This document shows positions 33,806 through 47,240 of a DNA stretch of 64,000 nucleotides, in pieces (positions within the stretch are counted from its first letter, which is position 1; every line of letters begins with the position of its first letter). A model generated the notes under the pieces. It worked only from the letters and a program-made list of their open reading frames with translations. It ran no database searches and was not told the origin of the DNA. Source of the DNA: Neurospora crassa OR74A (taxonomy: Eukaryota; Ascomycota; Sordariomycetes; Sordariales; Sordariaceae); contig NC_026504.1 in the NCBI RefSeq assembly GCF_000182925.2, positions 2,480,001 through 2,544,000 of the forward strand, given 5' to 3'. Made by a program: the position numbers and the translations under genes.

Positions 33806-34634
33806 GCGCAGCCCTGTGGATATGACTTCCAGGCGATCTGGACTTTGGTCATGAAGATGATGTCAGACGTTCCGGTAGTTGGGGAATGTTGTCAAAGCTT
33901 TTGGGTTTCACGACAGTCGGGTGTTGGACGACGACGTATGAGAGCTGGTGTTGCGGTGAAGTGAGACACGAACACAGCTCGGTATAAGTGTCGCTGACAG
34001 CGGTGTCTTGACAGCCCGTGATATCGGTGGAGACTGCGGCGCATGGATTCTTTGCAGCAGTGACGTTACAACGACAGGGCAGCTTAAGCAACCAATCCAT
34101 TCAAAGACAAGGACTGAACGGTCCATCGCGATTTCCACAATGTTCGCCAATTCACTTGCTCGGTCCTCAGATATCCGAGAGATGTTCACATACACTCTTG
34201 TATTGTCAAGAATAGTATCTGTTTTGAGAAAAAAAAAGACGACATCTTGGTGTTATGAGAGATAATTCCCAAACTAGGTAAGCTGGTCAACTCCAACGAC
34301 TACTAATGCACTGGCCTTTGAGGTCGACACTATCGCCAACCTATACACACATGTATCTGATCATTGATAAATGAGAGGAGTTCACACAGTACAATCCTTC
34401 AAGTGGTGTTTCCCGTCTTAACAGAAGATTCACATTTCTAGGCACTGGGCAGAGCATCCAAGCGATATGAACAACAAGAAATAAAAGCCGCCTTGATAGA
34501 TACAGCATCCACGCGATATAAGCAACAAAAAACAAAAACCGCCTGGTGTAGAGAAATCTATCCACACATACATACAACTAAAATGCCAAGGGGAGATTGC
34601 GAAAGGGCTACAAATAAGCATGACATACTAGATC
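33806..34634. other. Intergenic region, HIT-protein promoter and MFS 3' end
   Basis: About 830 bases. An approximate direct repeat is visible at about 34452-34545: AGCATCCAAGCGATATGAACAAC and AGCATCCACGCGATATAAGCAAC, each followed by AAGAAATAAAAGCCGCC-like sequence, about 50 bases apart. No gene is supported. Confidence 0.45.
34452..34545. repeat. Imperfect tandem repeat, two units of about 51 bases
   Basis: Two copies begin AGCATCCA(A/C)GCGATAT at about 34452 and 34503. They share the rest of the unit (AACAACAAGAAATAAAAGCCGCCTTG against AGCAACAAAAAACAAAAACCGCCTGG) with scattered changes, including several A/G differences. The unit lies in the 3' flank of the MFS gene. Confidence 0.7.
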
Positions 34635-36723
34635 TTACAAGCCAGGTATAACCTCCTCATCCTCCAACAGATCCTGCCTCTGCCTAATTCGTGTCGATCC
34701 TGAACCAGCTGACGAAGGTCTAGGCTCATCATCCTCTGCTATGAATACTACAACAAACTGTCAGCGGGTGCCAAAACAAAACAAAGCCACGGCCGATGAG
34801 GGCTCTTCAAAGGGGACTGAACATACCATGAGGTCTAACAGTAAAAGACGCTACCAGCGCTACCGCAAAGATAGAACACAGCAACACAAAGAACGCCTGC
34901 GGATACGTCGACACGGTCGCTGCATACAGCCCATTGAAGATGATGGGGAAGAAGACACGTGCCAGGGCATGAAGCAGCCCAACAGCTCCCAGCAACTGTC
35001 CCACCCGCTCAGTAGGGACATGTTTGCTTATAGAGGCCTGAATCGATGCCGATCCGAGCCCCCCAAAGGCTGCAATGACGGCTGACAGGATAAACCACTC
35101 CTGGGTACGAGCAAATATGTACCCGCCAATGCCGATGACATCGGAGATCAGGGCACTGCGCAGAACCCAGACGTCCAGTTCGTCGGCGCCGACATTCTTC
35201 TCGTCAACCGGCAAGTTGCCAGACTCCCTCCTTCGGCGAGCTGCAGGCCGAGTGCGGAAGATGTAATTGATGACGGGGAAAATGCCAATGAGAACGAAGA
35301 TCCGGACCATCGAGACCAGGGACATGAACCGCGAGGCCTCGAGGTTTCCCCAGCCAAAGACAAATTCTGTGTACAAGATCAAGATCGTGCCGGAGCTCAT
35401 GGCAGCTCCAAGGATGGACATGTCGATGAGTGCCAGCGTGACAAGATTGCGACGCAGGCGCTTATGTTGAGGACCCGATGGAAACAGGACCTTCAACGGA
35501 GCAAAAGGATTCGCCCTGTGCACAGAGCGCACGCCATGTCCAAAGTGCTTGCCAAAAGGGATGAACTTGGACACCGCGGCTGCCCAACGGGGAACTTCCC
35601 CGAGGGCCTCCTGCTCCCTGGCGTATTTCTCGCGTGCGAGGAGCTGCCGCCTCCGGGAGAGCGATTCGGGGGTGACGAAGTAGATGAACAGGATGAAGAC
35701 GATGTGGCAACCAAGGGTAACGTAAAAGATGGACAAAAGGGATCCTGTCCACTTGACGAAATAGCCGGCTAGGAGAGGACCGAAGGCGAGGCCGGTGAAC
35801 AGGCACGCGTGGAGATAACCAATGGCAACGCCTCTTTTGGATGGGGGCGTACAATCGCTGGCATACGAGTGGATGAGGACGCTGCCAGCAGTGAAGGAAC
35901 CGGCCAGGCCGTCGAAAAAGGCGCCGAGCAAAATCCAGCTGTAGTGAACGGTATCTGGATACTTCCCAGCCAAGATGACCGTAATCTCGGAAACGACGCC
36001 ACCGACGGAACAGATGGCCACCATCGATGTGCGACCATATCGATCCGAGAGTGCTCCGAGCTTGGGTGCAGTGAAAGCGCTGATTATGCCCACCAAAACG
36101 CTCATGCACAAGGTGAAGCTTGCAACTAGGCGCTGTACGTCGGGGGTGTTGCATTGGGGGTTGTTGCCGCCGTGGATAACAGGTGTGAAGACGAAGCTAG
36201 GATCTGCTGCTGATCTATCGGCAAAGTACCGGTCACATATGAGAGTGATGATTCTGGATTTCATTAGTTTGAGGGACGAGAATTAGCCCATACCCACGGG
36301 CTGTGAGGCGGGCGAACATGGTTCAACAGTGAGGGAATCCTACAGATTAATCTTGGGGACCAAAGAGCCTCCAAAGGCCAAGGTGAACATGGCATAAGGT
36401 GCTACCAGCCACCAGACCTGTGCCGTTGATTAGCAACTCATCAAAGCAATCGTCAAAAGCCTGGAACATACAGCTGGTTTTCTCCACCATGGTAGCCCAT
36501 CAAAGTCCTTCATTGCGGCCCAGCTGTCCTTGCGAGCATCATGGCCGCCGTCAGGACCCAACAGGCCCGTCGCTTCGGTGTCATTGTCCGTGAGCCCGTT
36601 TGTCTTGAGGGTATCGCGAAGACGTGTCGTTGTATCTGAGTCCATGCCTTGGGAATCCATCGCAGTGCCCCGACTCAGAGTTGATGCGGGATCCGAATCC
36701 GGAAAGCCGCTGTGTGTAGCCAT
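34635..36723 (-). CDS. Major facilitator superfamily transporter
   Basis: Four exons on the minus strand, 36472-36723, 36344-36417, 34827-36253 and 34635-34747, give 621 residues. A hydrophilic N-terminal part of about 84 residues precedes WWLVAPYAMFTLAFGGSLVP (first membrane helix). The MFS signature is clear in APKLGALSDRYGRTSMV between helices 2 and 3, and about twelve hydrophobic segments follow in two halves, separated by a basic cytoplasmic loop (SRRRQLLAREKYAREQEA). The soluble tail is acidic (DLLEDEEVIPGL). The size and TAPKLGALSDR motif resemble drug:H+ antiporter-like fungal proteins such as yeast YCR023C, whose substrate is unknown. The short second exon (74 bases) supplies the end of helix 1, and its junctions are frame-consistent. 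Substrate and membrane are not predictable. Confidence 0.87.
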
Positions 36724-38521
36724 ATTGGACCCAGTCCGGGCGTTGATGTGTTGCCGCCTCGGGTCCCACCAGCGTTACCTTTCAACGCCTGGTGTTCTTG
36801 CGTGCTCGAGCACAGTATCCGTCTCGAGCGTGACACTCAAGATCAGTCTGCAAGCCCAAGCTGTGTATTCAGCAAAGAGAGGATTGAAAGTGAGAGTGAA
36901 AAGTAAGAGGAGAGTTAAGAGTGAAAGAACCGTGTGTGACAACAAACGCTATTGCGCCATGGGCGGAATTACTTTTTAGTTGGCAATGCTCGCACTAACA
37001 GGAAAAAAGCACATGCGCGTAGGGTTTCTTATCTCGTCGCAAGCTACTGCCGGAGTAGAGATGATGGTTCGCTGGCGCGGCCCGATATATGTCCTGTACC
37101 AGATGCTGCTGCAACGGGTCTATTGGTGATGGATTGATCGATTGATTCCAACTGGCAGATCATTCAAGTATGTTTTATCCTATCAGAATATGGGAGCCCA
37201 GATATAATGCGAGCAAAGCTGTAGAGATTTTGTGGTTCTTGAGCAAAGCCAGTACACGCCTCGTCTGATATCGATGTTTCGTCAGAGTGCAGCAACCGCT
37301 TACCCGGGAAGAACGATAACGGGATGGAGGGATGAAAGAGGGGGGGAAAGTTGTGGACGAAGGGGGAGCGGGATGCCCCTGGGACGGAGATGATGGGAAA
37401 TGGAACTGAAAACCTAAGCCACACCCAGGGAAGCAAAAGGTAGGGTGAAGAAGAAACCTCGCTTCCAGGTTTCAGTTCCATGTGGCCCGCGACTAGACAT
37501 TTCAAAGCGCCGAAAACAGGTCCAGAGAAAAGCCCATAGAATCTGGGGAAACCGAACGCTTGCTTGTTCCGATATCGATTTTCAAACAGTTCTGAACTGC
37601 TAGGCGTTACATAAGATACACGGCAATACTTTGTCGTCTAGCAATATCTACCCCTATGCTGCAGACTACCCCTGTACTAAGCCCTGTGGTTGGATGTTTG
37701 GGAAGCAGCTGTCACTGCAGCAGGTATTTATAAGTACCTGCCTACTATGTACTAGTCTACGCAATTTGCCCGATCTCGTCTACAATCGGTCGGTCGGCCG
37801 GGCACCTCTAGGGTTCCGAATTCCGAACCCTCCACGCAGAGATTGTGTTGCTTTGGTTGCTGCTGTCTCACCCTGGATCTGCGTCCGCTTTCAGACACTT
37901 TTGTTTTCCCCTCGTCGACATTTGCCAAATCGTTGTACCCCATTAGTCGAGTCGCAAACCCGATGCAAATACAGTACAGTTTGCATCTTGCCCCCCACCT
38001 TCCGATGGTAGATAGACGGAATGCGAGCCCAACTAAGCAACCCAATGGGCCACGCTTCAACTCATCTATGGAGTGATGGCTTGACCACTACCACCGAGAC
38101 TCCGCGGGCGGCCAGTACACTATAAACAGTAGTCGATGACGCAGCCATTAAGACGTTGCCAGGGATCCCTACCGTGCTTTGCATTCTCCCCCACGACGAA
38201 ATAACTTGCCTCGGCTCTGATTGATAAGCCACCACACCACCCTCACCAAGGCACAATTGATCTCTAGATGGATACCGAATAACGCTCGGGCACCTCGTTG
38301 TAGTTCGCTGTCGCCATGCCACCCTTTGCTCTGCCGACCACTGTTCCAACTTGAGTAGAATCTTAACTTTCATGTATGCCTCCGGTTCTTGGAAAAAGCC
38401 AGTTCTTTCGAAAGCAAAACGCATGCACATACGCAGTCCATCCCTTTTTGAGACCCGCCCGTATTAAAGATTTTGTTTGAAGTATTGTACACGATATTAT
38501 AGGCTCCCCCAATCATTTATT
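36724..38521. other. Intergenic region, MFS promoter and ferrochelatase 3' flank
   Basis: About 1.8 kb with only short, overlapping frames. Nothing resembling a gene or a known repeat is visible. Confidence 0.45.
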
Positions 38522-39936
<1,415 letters not shown>

Positions 39937-40593
39937 GATGAGAAAAACCGAAAGAAGGGGGGTTCAGACACAGCTCAGATTAAACTCTGTTTTCCAGAAA
40001 ACATGTAAAAACTCGGTGGCCAAAGAGTGACGAATATAGTAGTTTATATCAATCAGGGACAGAGAGTGACGCTGCGTGGGCGGGACGGGACGGTGGCTTC
40101 CACTTCTTTCAGACGTGTTAAACTCGGCCGAACAGCCTGCGAAGCTGCAATCCTGTGGAGTGATGCCGGGACTGCTGCAGGGGTAGCTGTATCGGAAACC
40201 TCCCCAGTCTCCAATTGCTGACCATTTCTTGACTGCCGTCTGGCGATTTTCAGGGCCAGCAGATAGAAGAATGGAAGAGAAGCACGGGCCACATAGGTGC
40301 CTGAAAGTGCAACTGGCTTTTGGGTGGCTTTTGTCGGTTGAAACTCAGCTTTATCTACATAGCCAATCACATCACACCATTTGACAGTCATAGTGCTCCC
40401 AGGTCACATGCATTGGCGTTTAGGCAGTCGTCGTCGCGTCCCCATCGCGTTTCCTGCATGAAGTCATCACCTTGACAACTTGGACATCCCAATCTCAGCG
40501 TTTACTCATCGCAAACCATCCGACTGCAACTTCTCACCCCTCCTTTCGTGTAACCAGAAGCGACCCGAATCAGGGCTTAAAAGTCCTTTCAAA
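39937..40593. promoter_or_regulatory. Shared divergent promoter region, ferrochelatase and Ku70
   Basis: The two starts point apart across 657 bases. A CCAAT box lies at 40363-40367. No other element is convincing. Co-regulation of heme synthesis and DNA-end repair is not implied; the layout alone is observed. Confidence 0.4.
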
Positions 40594-42639
40594 ATGTCTT
40601 GGAGGAAGGATCAGGATGAGAGACTAGACGGCGACGAAGGCGATGAGGAGTTGGATGAAAATGTCAGTTATCACCAATCTACTCACGGTCATCAACAAGC
40701 TTGCTGACAGCGAGGTCAGGACTACAAAACACAAAAGGATGCAGTACTATTTGCCATTGATGTGAGCAAATCGATGTTGAAACCACCGCAGAATACGGGG
40801 GATAAGAAAGCCGACAAGGACTCTGCCCTGACAGCAGCCCTGACCTGCGCCTACCAAATCATGCAGCAGCGAATTATCTCCCAGCCCAAAGACATGATGG
40901 GTGTGTTGCTCTTTGGAACCGAAAAGTCCAAATTCCGCGATGATTCGGGCAATGGCACAGGATATCCTCACTGCTATCTGCTATCCGATCTCGATATACC
41001 CGGCGCCGAAGATGTCAAGAAGCTCAAGGCCTTGATAGAGGATGGCGACGATGAAGACGAAATCATGGTTCCGTCCAAAGAACCCGTCATCATGTCCAAC
41101 ATGCTCTTCTGCGCCAACCAGGTCTTCACCACCAACGCAGCCAACTTTGGGTCCCGTCGCCTGTTCATTGTCACCGATAACGATGATCCTCATGCCGGTG
41201 ATAAGCAGGCAAAATCATCTGCCGCTGTTCGAGCCAAGGACCTTTACGACCTCGGCGTTGTTATCGAACTTTTCCCCATCAGTCGGGAGGACAAGAAGTT
41301 CGACCTGTCCAAGTTCTACGACGTAAGGAAGCGTGCATGTCAAGTTACTGAACTCTACGCTGATGTTGTATAGGATATTATCTATCGCAATCCGGCAGCT
41401 GAAGCTGGACAGTCAGAAAGTCCCAAGACTTCCAAGTCTGGCGACGGTTTGACGTTGCTCAACTCCTTGATCTCCAACATCAACTCGAAGCAAACCCCGA
41501 AGCGGTCCTATTTCTCAAACTTGCCCTTTGAGCTTGCCCCAGGGCTCACTATCTCTATCAAAGGGTACATGCCACTCAACAGACAAACCCCCACCCGCTC
41601 ATGCTACGTATACGAAGGAGAGGAGCAGGCTCAGGTTGTCCAATCGGAGACCGCGCAGGTTGATTTTGCTGCCCGAACCGTCGAGAAGTCAGAACTGAGG
41701 AAAGGCTACAAATTTGGCGGCGAGCATATATGCTTCAAACCCGAAGAGCTGGCGGAACTTAAACAGATGGGCAAGAAAACACTTCGAATCATTGGATTCA
41801 AGAAGCGGTCCAAGATCCCGTCCTGGGCTTCGGTCAAAAAGTCCATATTCATATTTCCTAGCGAGGAGCAATATGTCGGCTCCACTCGCGTGTTCTCTGC
41901 TTTGTGGCAGAAGCTCCTCAAAGATGACAAGGTGGGCATCGCCTGGTTCGTCGCGAGGGAGAATGCCCATCCCGTCATGGTAGCCATATTTCCTTCCGGA
42001 AACCCGGACGACGAGGAGGCAAACACGCCGTACCTACCTGCAGGGCTTTGGCTCTATCCACTTCCGTTCGCAGATGATGTTCGAAGCGTGGACCACGTAA
42101 CAGCGCCTCCAAGGCCCGCAGACGAACTTACAGACCAGATGAGGCAAGTCATCCAGAACTTGCAACTTCCCAAGGCTATGTATGACCCGCGCAAGTATCC
42201 AAACCCTTCACTGCAATGGCATTACAAGATTTTGCAGGCCAAGGCACTCGACGAAGAAACCCCTGATGCTATGGACGATGTCACGTTGCCCAAGTACAGG
42301 CAAATTGACAAAAGGGTCGGCGGTTACCTTGCTGAATGGAAGGAAATGCTTGCAAAGAAAGCCAATGATCTTCAGAACACCAGAGCATTCAAGCGTGAGT
42401 TCGAGGAAGATGACGAAAGGCCGGCAAAGCGCGCGAAACCAAGCAAAAAGGCTGCCAGTGGTGGTGGCGGACCGGCCAACAGCAACGCAGACCTGAAGAA
42501 AGCATTCGAACAGGGCACGCTTGGCAAGATGACGGTAGCTGAGCTGAAGGACATTATGGCAAGCAAGGGCATAAGCACGGCCGGTAGGAAGGCTGAGCTA
42601 GTTGAGAGACTTGAACAATGGGTTGAGGAGAACTTGTGA
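40594..42639 (+). CDS. mus-51: Ku70, DNA end-binding subunit for non-homologous end joining
   Basis: Three exons, 40594-40662, 40720-41322 and 41374-42639, give 645 residues. The short acidic first exon ([20 protein letters not shown]) precedes the von Willebrand-like domain ([15 protein letters not shown], about 28-240). The Ku core beta-barrel and arm follow (about 255-520, with [42 protein letters not shown] and [18 protein letters not shown]). A basic nuclear-localisation stretch ([12 protein letters not shown]) leads to a C-terminal SAP domain (about 605-640, [29 protein letters not shown]). With Ku80 it forms the ring that binds broken DNA ends and recruits ligase IV; its loss makes Neurospora favour homologous integration. 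An acceptor nine bases upstream, at 40711, would add three residues. Confidence 0.95.
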
Positions 42640-43571
42640 TTGGGAGGGTTGCTTGTTAGCATGCGGTGTTGTTGGAGTCTTGACATCTTGGGTTTGAGTG
42701 TTTAAGCTAGGCGTTCTCACAGGACAGTGACGATAGTTGCTGGAAATAAACAGGCCATGTCGCCGATCTCGTACTGGATGTGCCGGATAGATAAGTCAAG
42801 TTCATAGTAGATCACAAGCCTACGTTTCAGTCCACAATAGTGTCGTTGTCCGAAGGTTTAAAGAAGTGTACCCGGTGCTTGTCTCATCGGCAACGCTTGG
42901 AAAACCGCTTTATACAATTTTCAGTCGATCTACCTATCTAGCGTATACCTTGGTGTTCTGAATACCTCTAGTCTGCTGAGCTTAGCGACCCCGCTGGCAC
43001 GTCCTATCTGCAGGTGATTCCCAGATCTATGTCTAGGTACCTCCTCTACAAGACCGCAACGGGCTTACAGTACTTACTGCGTAGGTAGGTAGGTAAAGGG
43101 AAGGGAATAGCGGGAGGGGACCTGCTTTGAATAAGAAAAAGTGGAACCCTGATCCTGATGCCCGGGCGGCTTCAGGAATCCTTAAATACAGTGGGGTGAG
43201 GCCCTGAAGTGCGGTCCATAGCGGGCCGCTGCTCGTGTTACACAGGCATTCCCAGTCGCAATTCTTACAGCGGTACCCACACGTCCACCCAGAACGAAGC
43301 GAACCTCAACCGCCGCGACTCCACCATTTTCGAGCTGCCCGCGTTTCTGAAAGAACGACGCGCATAGCGGGCGGGCATCATCACTACAACCACCTCATAT
43401 TTTCATCCCGACCTCCCTCTACCGCGACGGCTGTCCGACTGCTGCGCCTCTTGTCGCCGATGATTACAGAAACTACTTAGCGACTTTTGGCTTCCTTTCG
43501 ACCTGGTCTGGCTCAACCGTCCAAACAAAGAAAAAACAAGATCTCACCACCGTGATTGAGAATCAAGCACG
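42640..43571. other. Intergenic region, Ku70 3' end and promoter of the Zn2Cys6 gene
   Basis: About 930 bases. TAGGTACCTCC near 43034-43044 and a GTAGGTAGGTAGGTAAAG tract near 43081-43098 belong to the TAGGTA motif group. No gene is seen. Confidence 0.45.
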
Positions 43572-46500
43572 ATGGAGGCGTTGCTAGGCGCTTCCAACTC
43601 CAACCCTTCGTGCGGCTCCATCCTCGAGCTTAGGGAGCAACTGCGCAGCGTCTTCAGTACCAAGGTCACGGAAAAGAGAGCCGAACACGTCTCAGTCACA
43701 TTGGAGCTGCGCTCGACCAGCGTGTTCCATATTCCAGTCACCGAGCCTGAGAACGAGCAACTTGAGCAGGCCGCCTCGATCGATCCGTCGCTGGGGGGCG
43801 CCCAATCCAGCGTAGCGCCTGCATCAGGAGAAGGAGGTGCCAACGGCAATGTCAACGGAAACCAACCAACGCGCCAGATCAACGCGATTGATGCGCTGAT
43901 CAACCAGCCCTCCGACGACCACGTCTTGCAGAAATCGGTTGCGAAGCATATCATCACGACGCTGGGTGAAATCGATGGCAGTAGCTGGGCGGTGCGCCAG
44001 GTCTCACGCGGCGAACAGGGCTGGACATTTGGATACATCTGCAAGGATTCATGGCAAGCTTGGAGTCGCCAGAATGCTAAGAATCCTGGCCGAGCCGTCA
44101 TTGGTGAATGGAGCCAGAAGCCGGATAGTATGGATGCTGTTAATTTGAGTAAGTCTTGGTCATTGTTCGTCAGTATAATCGGACTCCGGGCTAACAGGAC
44201 ATCAAGGCCGCCCTGCGTTTGACTGCAGAGGATCAGTAACGGTTGCGTTTGTGAAGGGCAGAAAAGTCATCGAAGTCAAATACGATCACACGCCTCTTCA
44301 CAAAACAGTAGGACAGCTTATCGAACTTCTAGTGCCTCCGCCGGCTCCTCGTGAACCCAAGCATGCGTTGCAACGAAGGGAACCAAAGAAGCCAAAGGAA
44401 CCAAAGCCCCCAAAGCCCCCAAAGCCCCCCAAACAGCCAAAGCCACCCAAGGATCCCAATGCGCCAAAACCACCTCGGAAGAAACGGCCCGCAGGCGAAG
44501 GTGGCGCAGGAGACGGTACTCAACCCAAGAAGCGCCGCAAGAAGAAGGACGCGGCTGCTGTTGGTCCAGACGGGAGTATTCTTCCGCCGGAGATGCCAGG
44601 TGCGTTACCAGTCGGCGAGTCATCTGAACGACCTCTTTATAACAGCCATGCAGGCGGCGATACCCAAAACGGCTACAGCACTTATCCAGAAGGACTCGTC
44701 GGTCAAGCTCCAGCTGCAGCCGATGAGGGCGTTCATGTTCATTCCATTCTCAACATTCCTCCTGCCGAGGCAGCTAGGCGTCGCACGGTGGCCATTGACC
44801 TACTCGAATCAGGCGGCATTGACCCCAAGACTCTCTCCCCCGAACAGTTCAACATCTTTGCCAACCAAGCCCCTGAACTTCAACAGGAGTCGTTGGATAT
44901 GCTCAAGAGGTACGGTGCCGAGCGACTTCGCATCGTACACCCCGATAAGGAACAGGGAGATGGTGCACAAGCTGCTCCTGCTACGCAGGCGGCCACAGCA
45001 CCATCAACAGCGCCGATCAATCCCTTAAAAAAGAAGTCTAAGAAGAAGAAGTCCGGAGTAGTGGACAGTGAGGAGGGCGTTGCCGCGTCGGGTGGTAAGA
45101 AGAAGAAAAAGAAGAACAAGGAGAAATTGACAAGAGGCAAATGCGATCCTTGTCGCGATCGTAAAATACCGGTTCGTTTGGCTTACATCCCCTTATGCTT
45201 GATTTACATCTGACCAGCGTACAGTGCACAAAGGAGAAACCATCTTGCTCGCAATGCACGACATCGGGGTTGCAATGCCATTATGCTCTCGAAAGGAAAG
45301 TGAAAGACATTTCTCCAGAGTCAGAGGCAGAACCAGAGGCCCAGTCCGAGCCTGTAGTTGTCGAAGCCGACGAAGAGCCGGAAGGCTTAGGGTCGCCGGG
45401 TTTTCATAATGAGCCGGCTCACCATGAACCTGCTAGCCATGAACCCTTTAACCAAGAACAAGACAGTCATGATTCAATCGATAATAATATGCCACATGGA
45501 CTACCAACGTCTGGGTTGGTCTCACCTCAACCGGAATCAGCAACAACATATCATCAGCCTTCCGACCTCTACCAGCAGTTCAACTCGTCGGTGGACGCTT
45601 CGGCTACTCCTGAAGTGGCCCATACCGGCGTCACACCTGCAGCAATGGACTATATGCATTCCTCGGTTACTGACAACTCTTTACACAACTTCTCATACAC
45701 CCAACCTCAGTCTGAGCCCGAGCCGGCGTCGGCACCGGTACCCGAGCCAGAACCCATACCTGAGCCTGTACCTGTTGTTGAGCAACCTCCCCCTGTTCAG
45801 CACACATCTAACTACGCTCAGCAGTCCAGCTCAACACAGGCGGGCGGTAGGACAAGACGGAGTCTGCCTTCAGGGCCATCGGTGCAAAGCGGTGCCATGA
45901 ACGGTCACACCACCCATGCTCCAACGGAAAGCTGGACTCCTGTGCCGGTACCTACGATCCCGGCCGCCTACCAGAACAAGCCCTCTCCCAGGGCTTCAAG
46001 AGCAAGGAAGCCAGCACCAGCCGCGCCTCAGACGTCGATGCAAAATATGACGCAGCACAGAACCCAGAATACTGTGCAACAACCGGCGTCACAAGCGTTT
46101 GATGACCTGCGGCAAGCCTCAAGCTGGTCATCGGTTCCTCAACCTACTATTCCTGCCCAAAAGACAAGTCAACAACAGGCGCGCACCTCGCCCTATCAAG
46201 CAGCAGCTCAGGCCGTCCGTGCTTCGTCTCGGCAGGGCAACCGAAGCCAGAACCATACACCGGTACAGCAGCAAACCAGTGCGCCAGGACGGCATAGCCA
46301 GCTGCAAGCTTCCCAATCCCATACGGACAACTCTAATTACCAGTCCAATACAGGCGTAGCAGCCTCCACTTCGGTTGGTAATTACGATAGCTATTCGCAG
46401 TATCCTACGTCCAGTAGCAGGACAGAAGCCACGAATACTCGTATGAACTATGAACCCTATACTAATCCGTCATCTACTACGTCCAATTCCTATTCGTCCT

Positions 46501-47240
46501 ACGACACTTATAACACGCGGTCAAGTACCAAAACGCCAGTAGCAAGTTTATCAGCAGCGCAGCCCACGGCTTCCTCATACAACACCAACACAGCTACGGC
46601 GACACCAAGCACGTCACAATGGGGGTCGAGTACATCTGTCCCTCAGACGCGAAGCAGTGCTCGCTCGACTTATGATACAAATCCAACCACGTCGGCCTCC
46701 AACCAATATAACATGACCCCTTCGAATCCCCCACAATCCAGCTCCCTTCAGGGCTTCAACGTCAGGCCGCAGTCCATGGCCCAGACCAGGTCCTCTACAG
46801 CCGCCTATGCCCAGCAGCAACAGCAACATCACCAGCAACAATCACAGGCACAGCAGCAGCAGCGACAGCAGGTCCAACAGCAGCCAAGCTACAACAGCTA
46901 CACAAGCCAGTCACACACCACGAACACACAGCAACAGCAGCATCAACAGCAGCAGCAGACGCAAAACTGGGGTTACGGCAGTTTCGGATCGACCACTAAT
47001 GCCTCGTCGACCGGTTACGGCTCCACCGGAGCCAGCAGCAGCGCGAACAACAGCTACTCGACGGGGACCTCGGCAAGTTCGCACGCCCATAATGCGGCGC
47101 CGGCTGCGACCAATGCTGCGGCGTACAGCCACCAGCAGCCTCATCATAGGTCGATGAACCTGTCAAGTAATACGTACAGCAGCCACATTGGGAACGAGGA
47201 TCAGGTGCTTTATGATTTGCTTAGACACCCTGGTGCTTAG
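43572..47240 (+). CDS. Large Gln-rich protein with internal Zn2Cys6 cluster (putative transcription regulator)
   Basis: Three exons, 43572-44148, 44198-45171 and 45225-47240, give 1,188 residues. The N-terminal 230 residues look folded (GSSWAVRQVSRGEQGWTFGYICKDSWQAW, then GSVTVAFVKGRKVIEVKYDHTPLHK). A Lys/Pro-rich repeat (KPPKPPKPPKQPKPP) and Lys/Arg runs follow, and a helical region around 400-460. The Zn2Cys6 cluster is unusually placed mid-protein: C508, C511, C518, C525, C528 and C535, with perfect C-x2-C-x6-C-x6-C-x2-C-x6-C spacing once exons 2 and 3 are joined at a GTTCGT..TACAG intron. The C-terminal 650 residues are Ser/Thr/Gln-rich and low complexity, like an activation or condensate-forming region. 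No fungal transcription-factor domain is visible. I do not recognise the target genes or a named orthologue. Confidence 0.85.
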
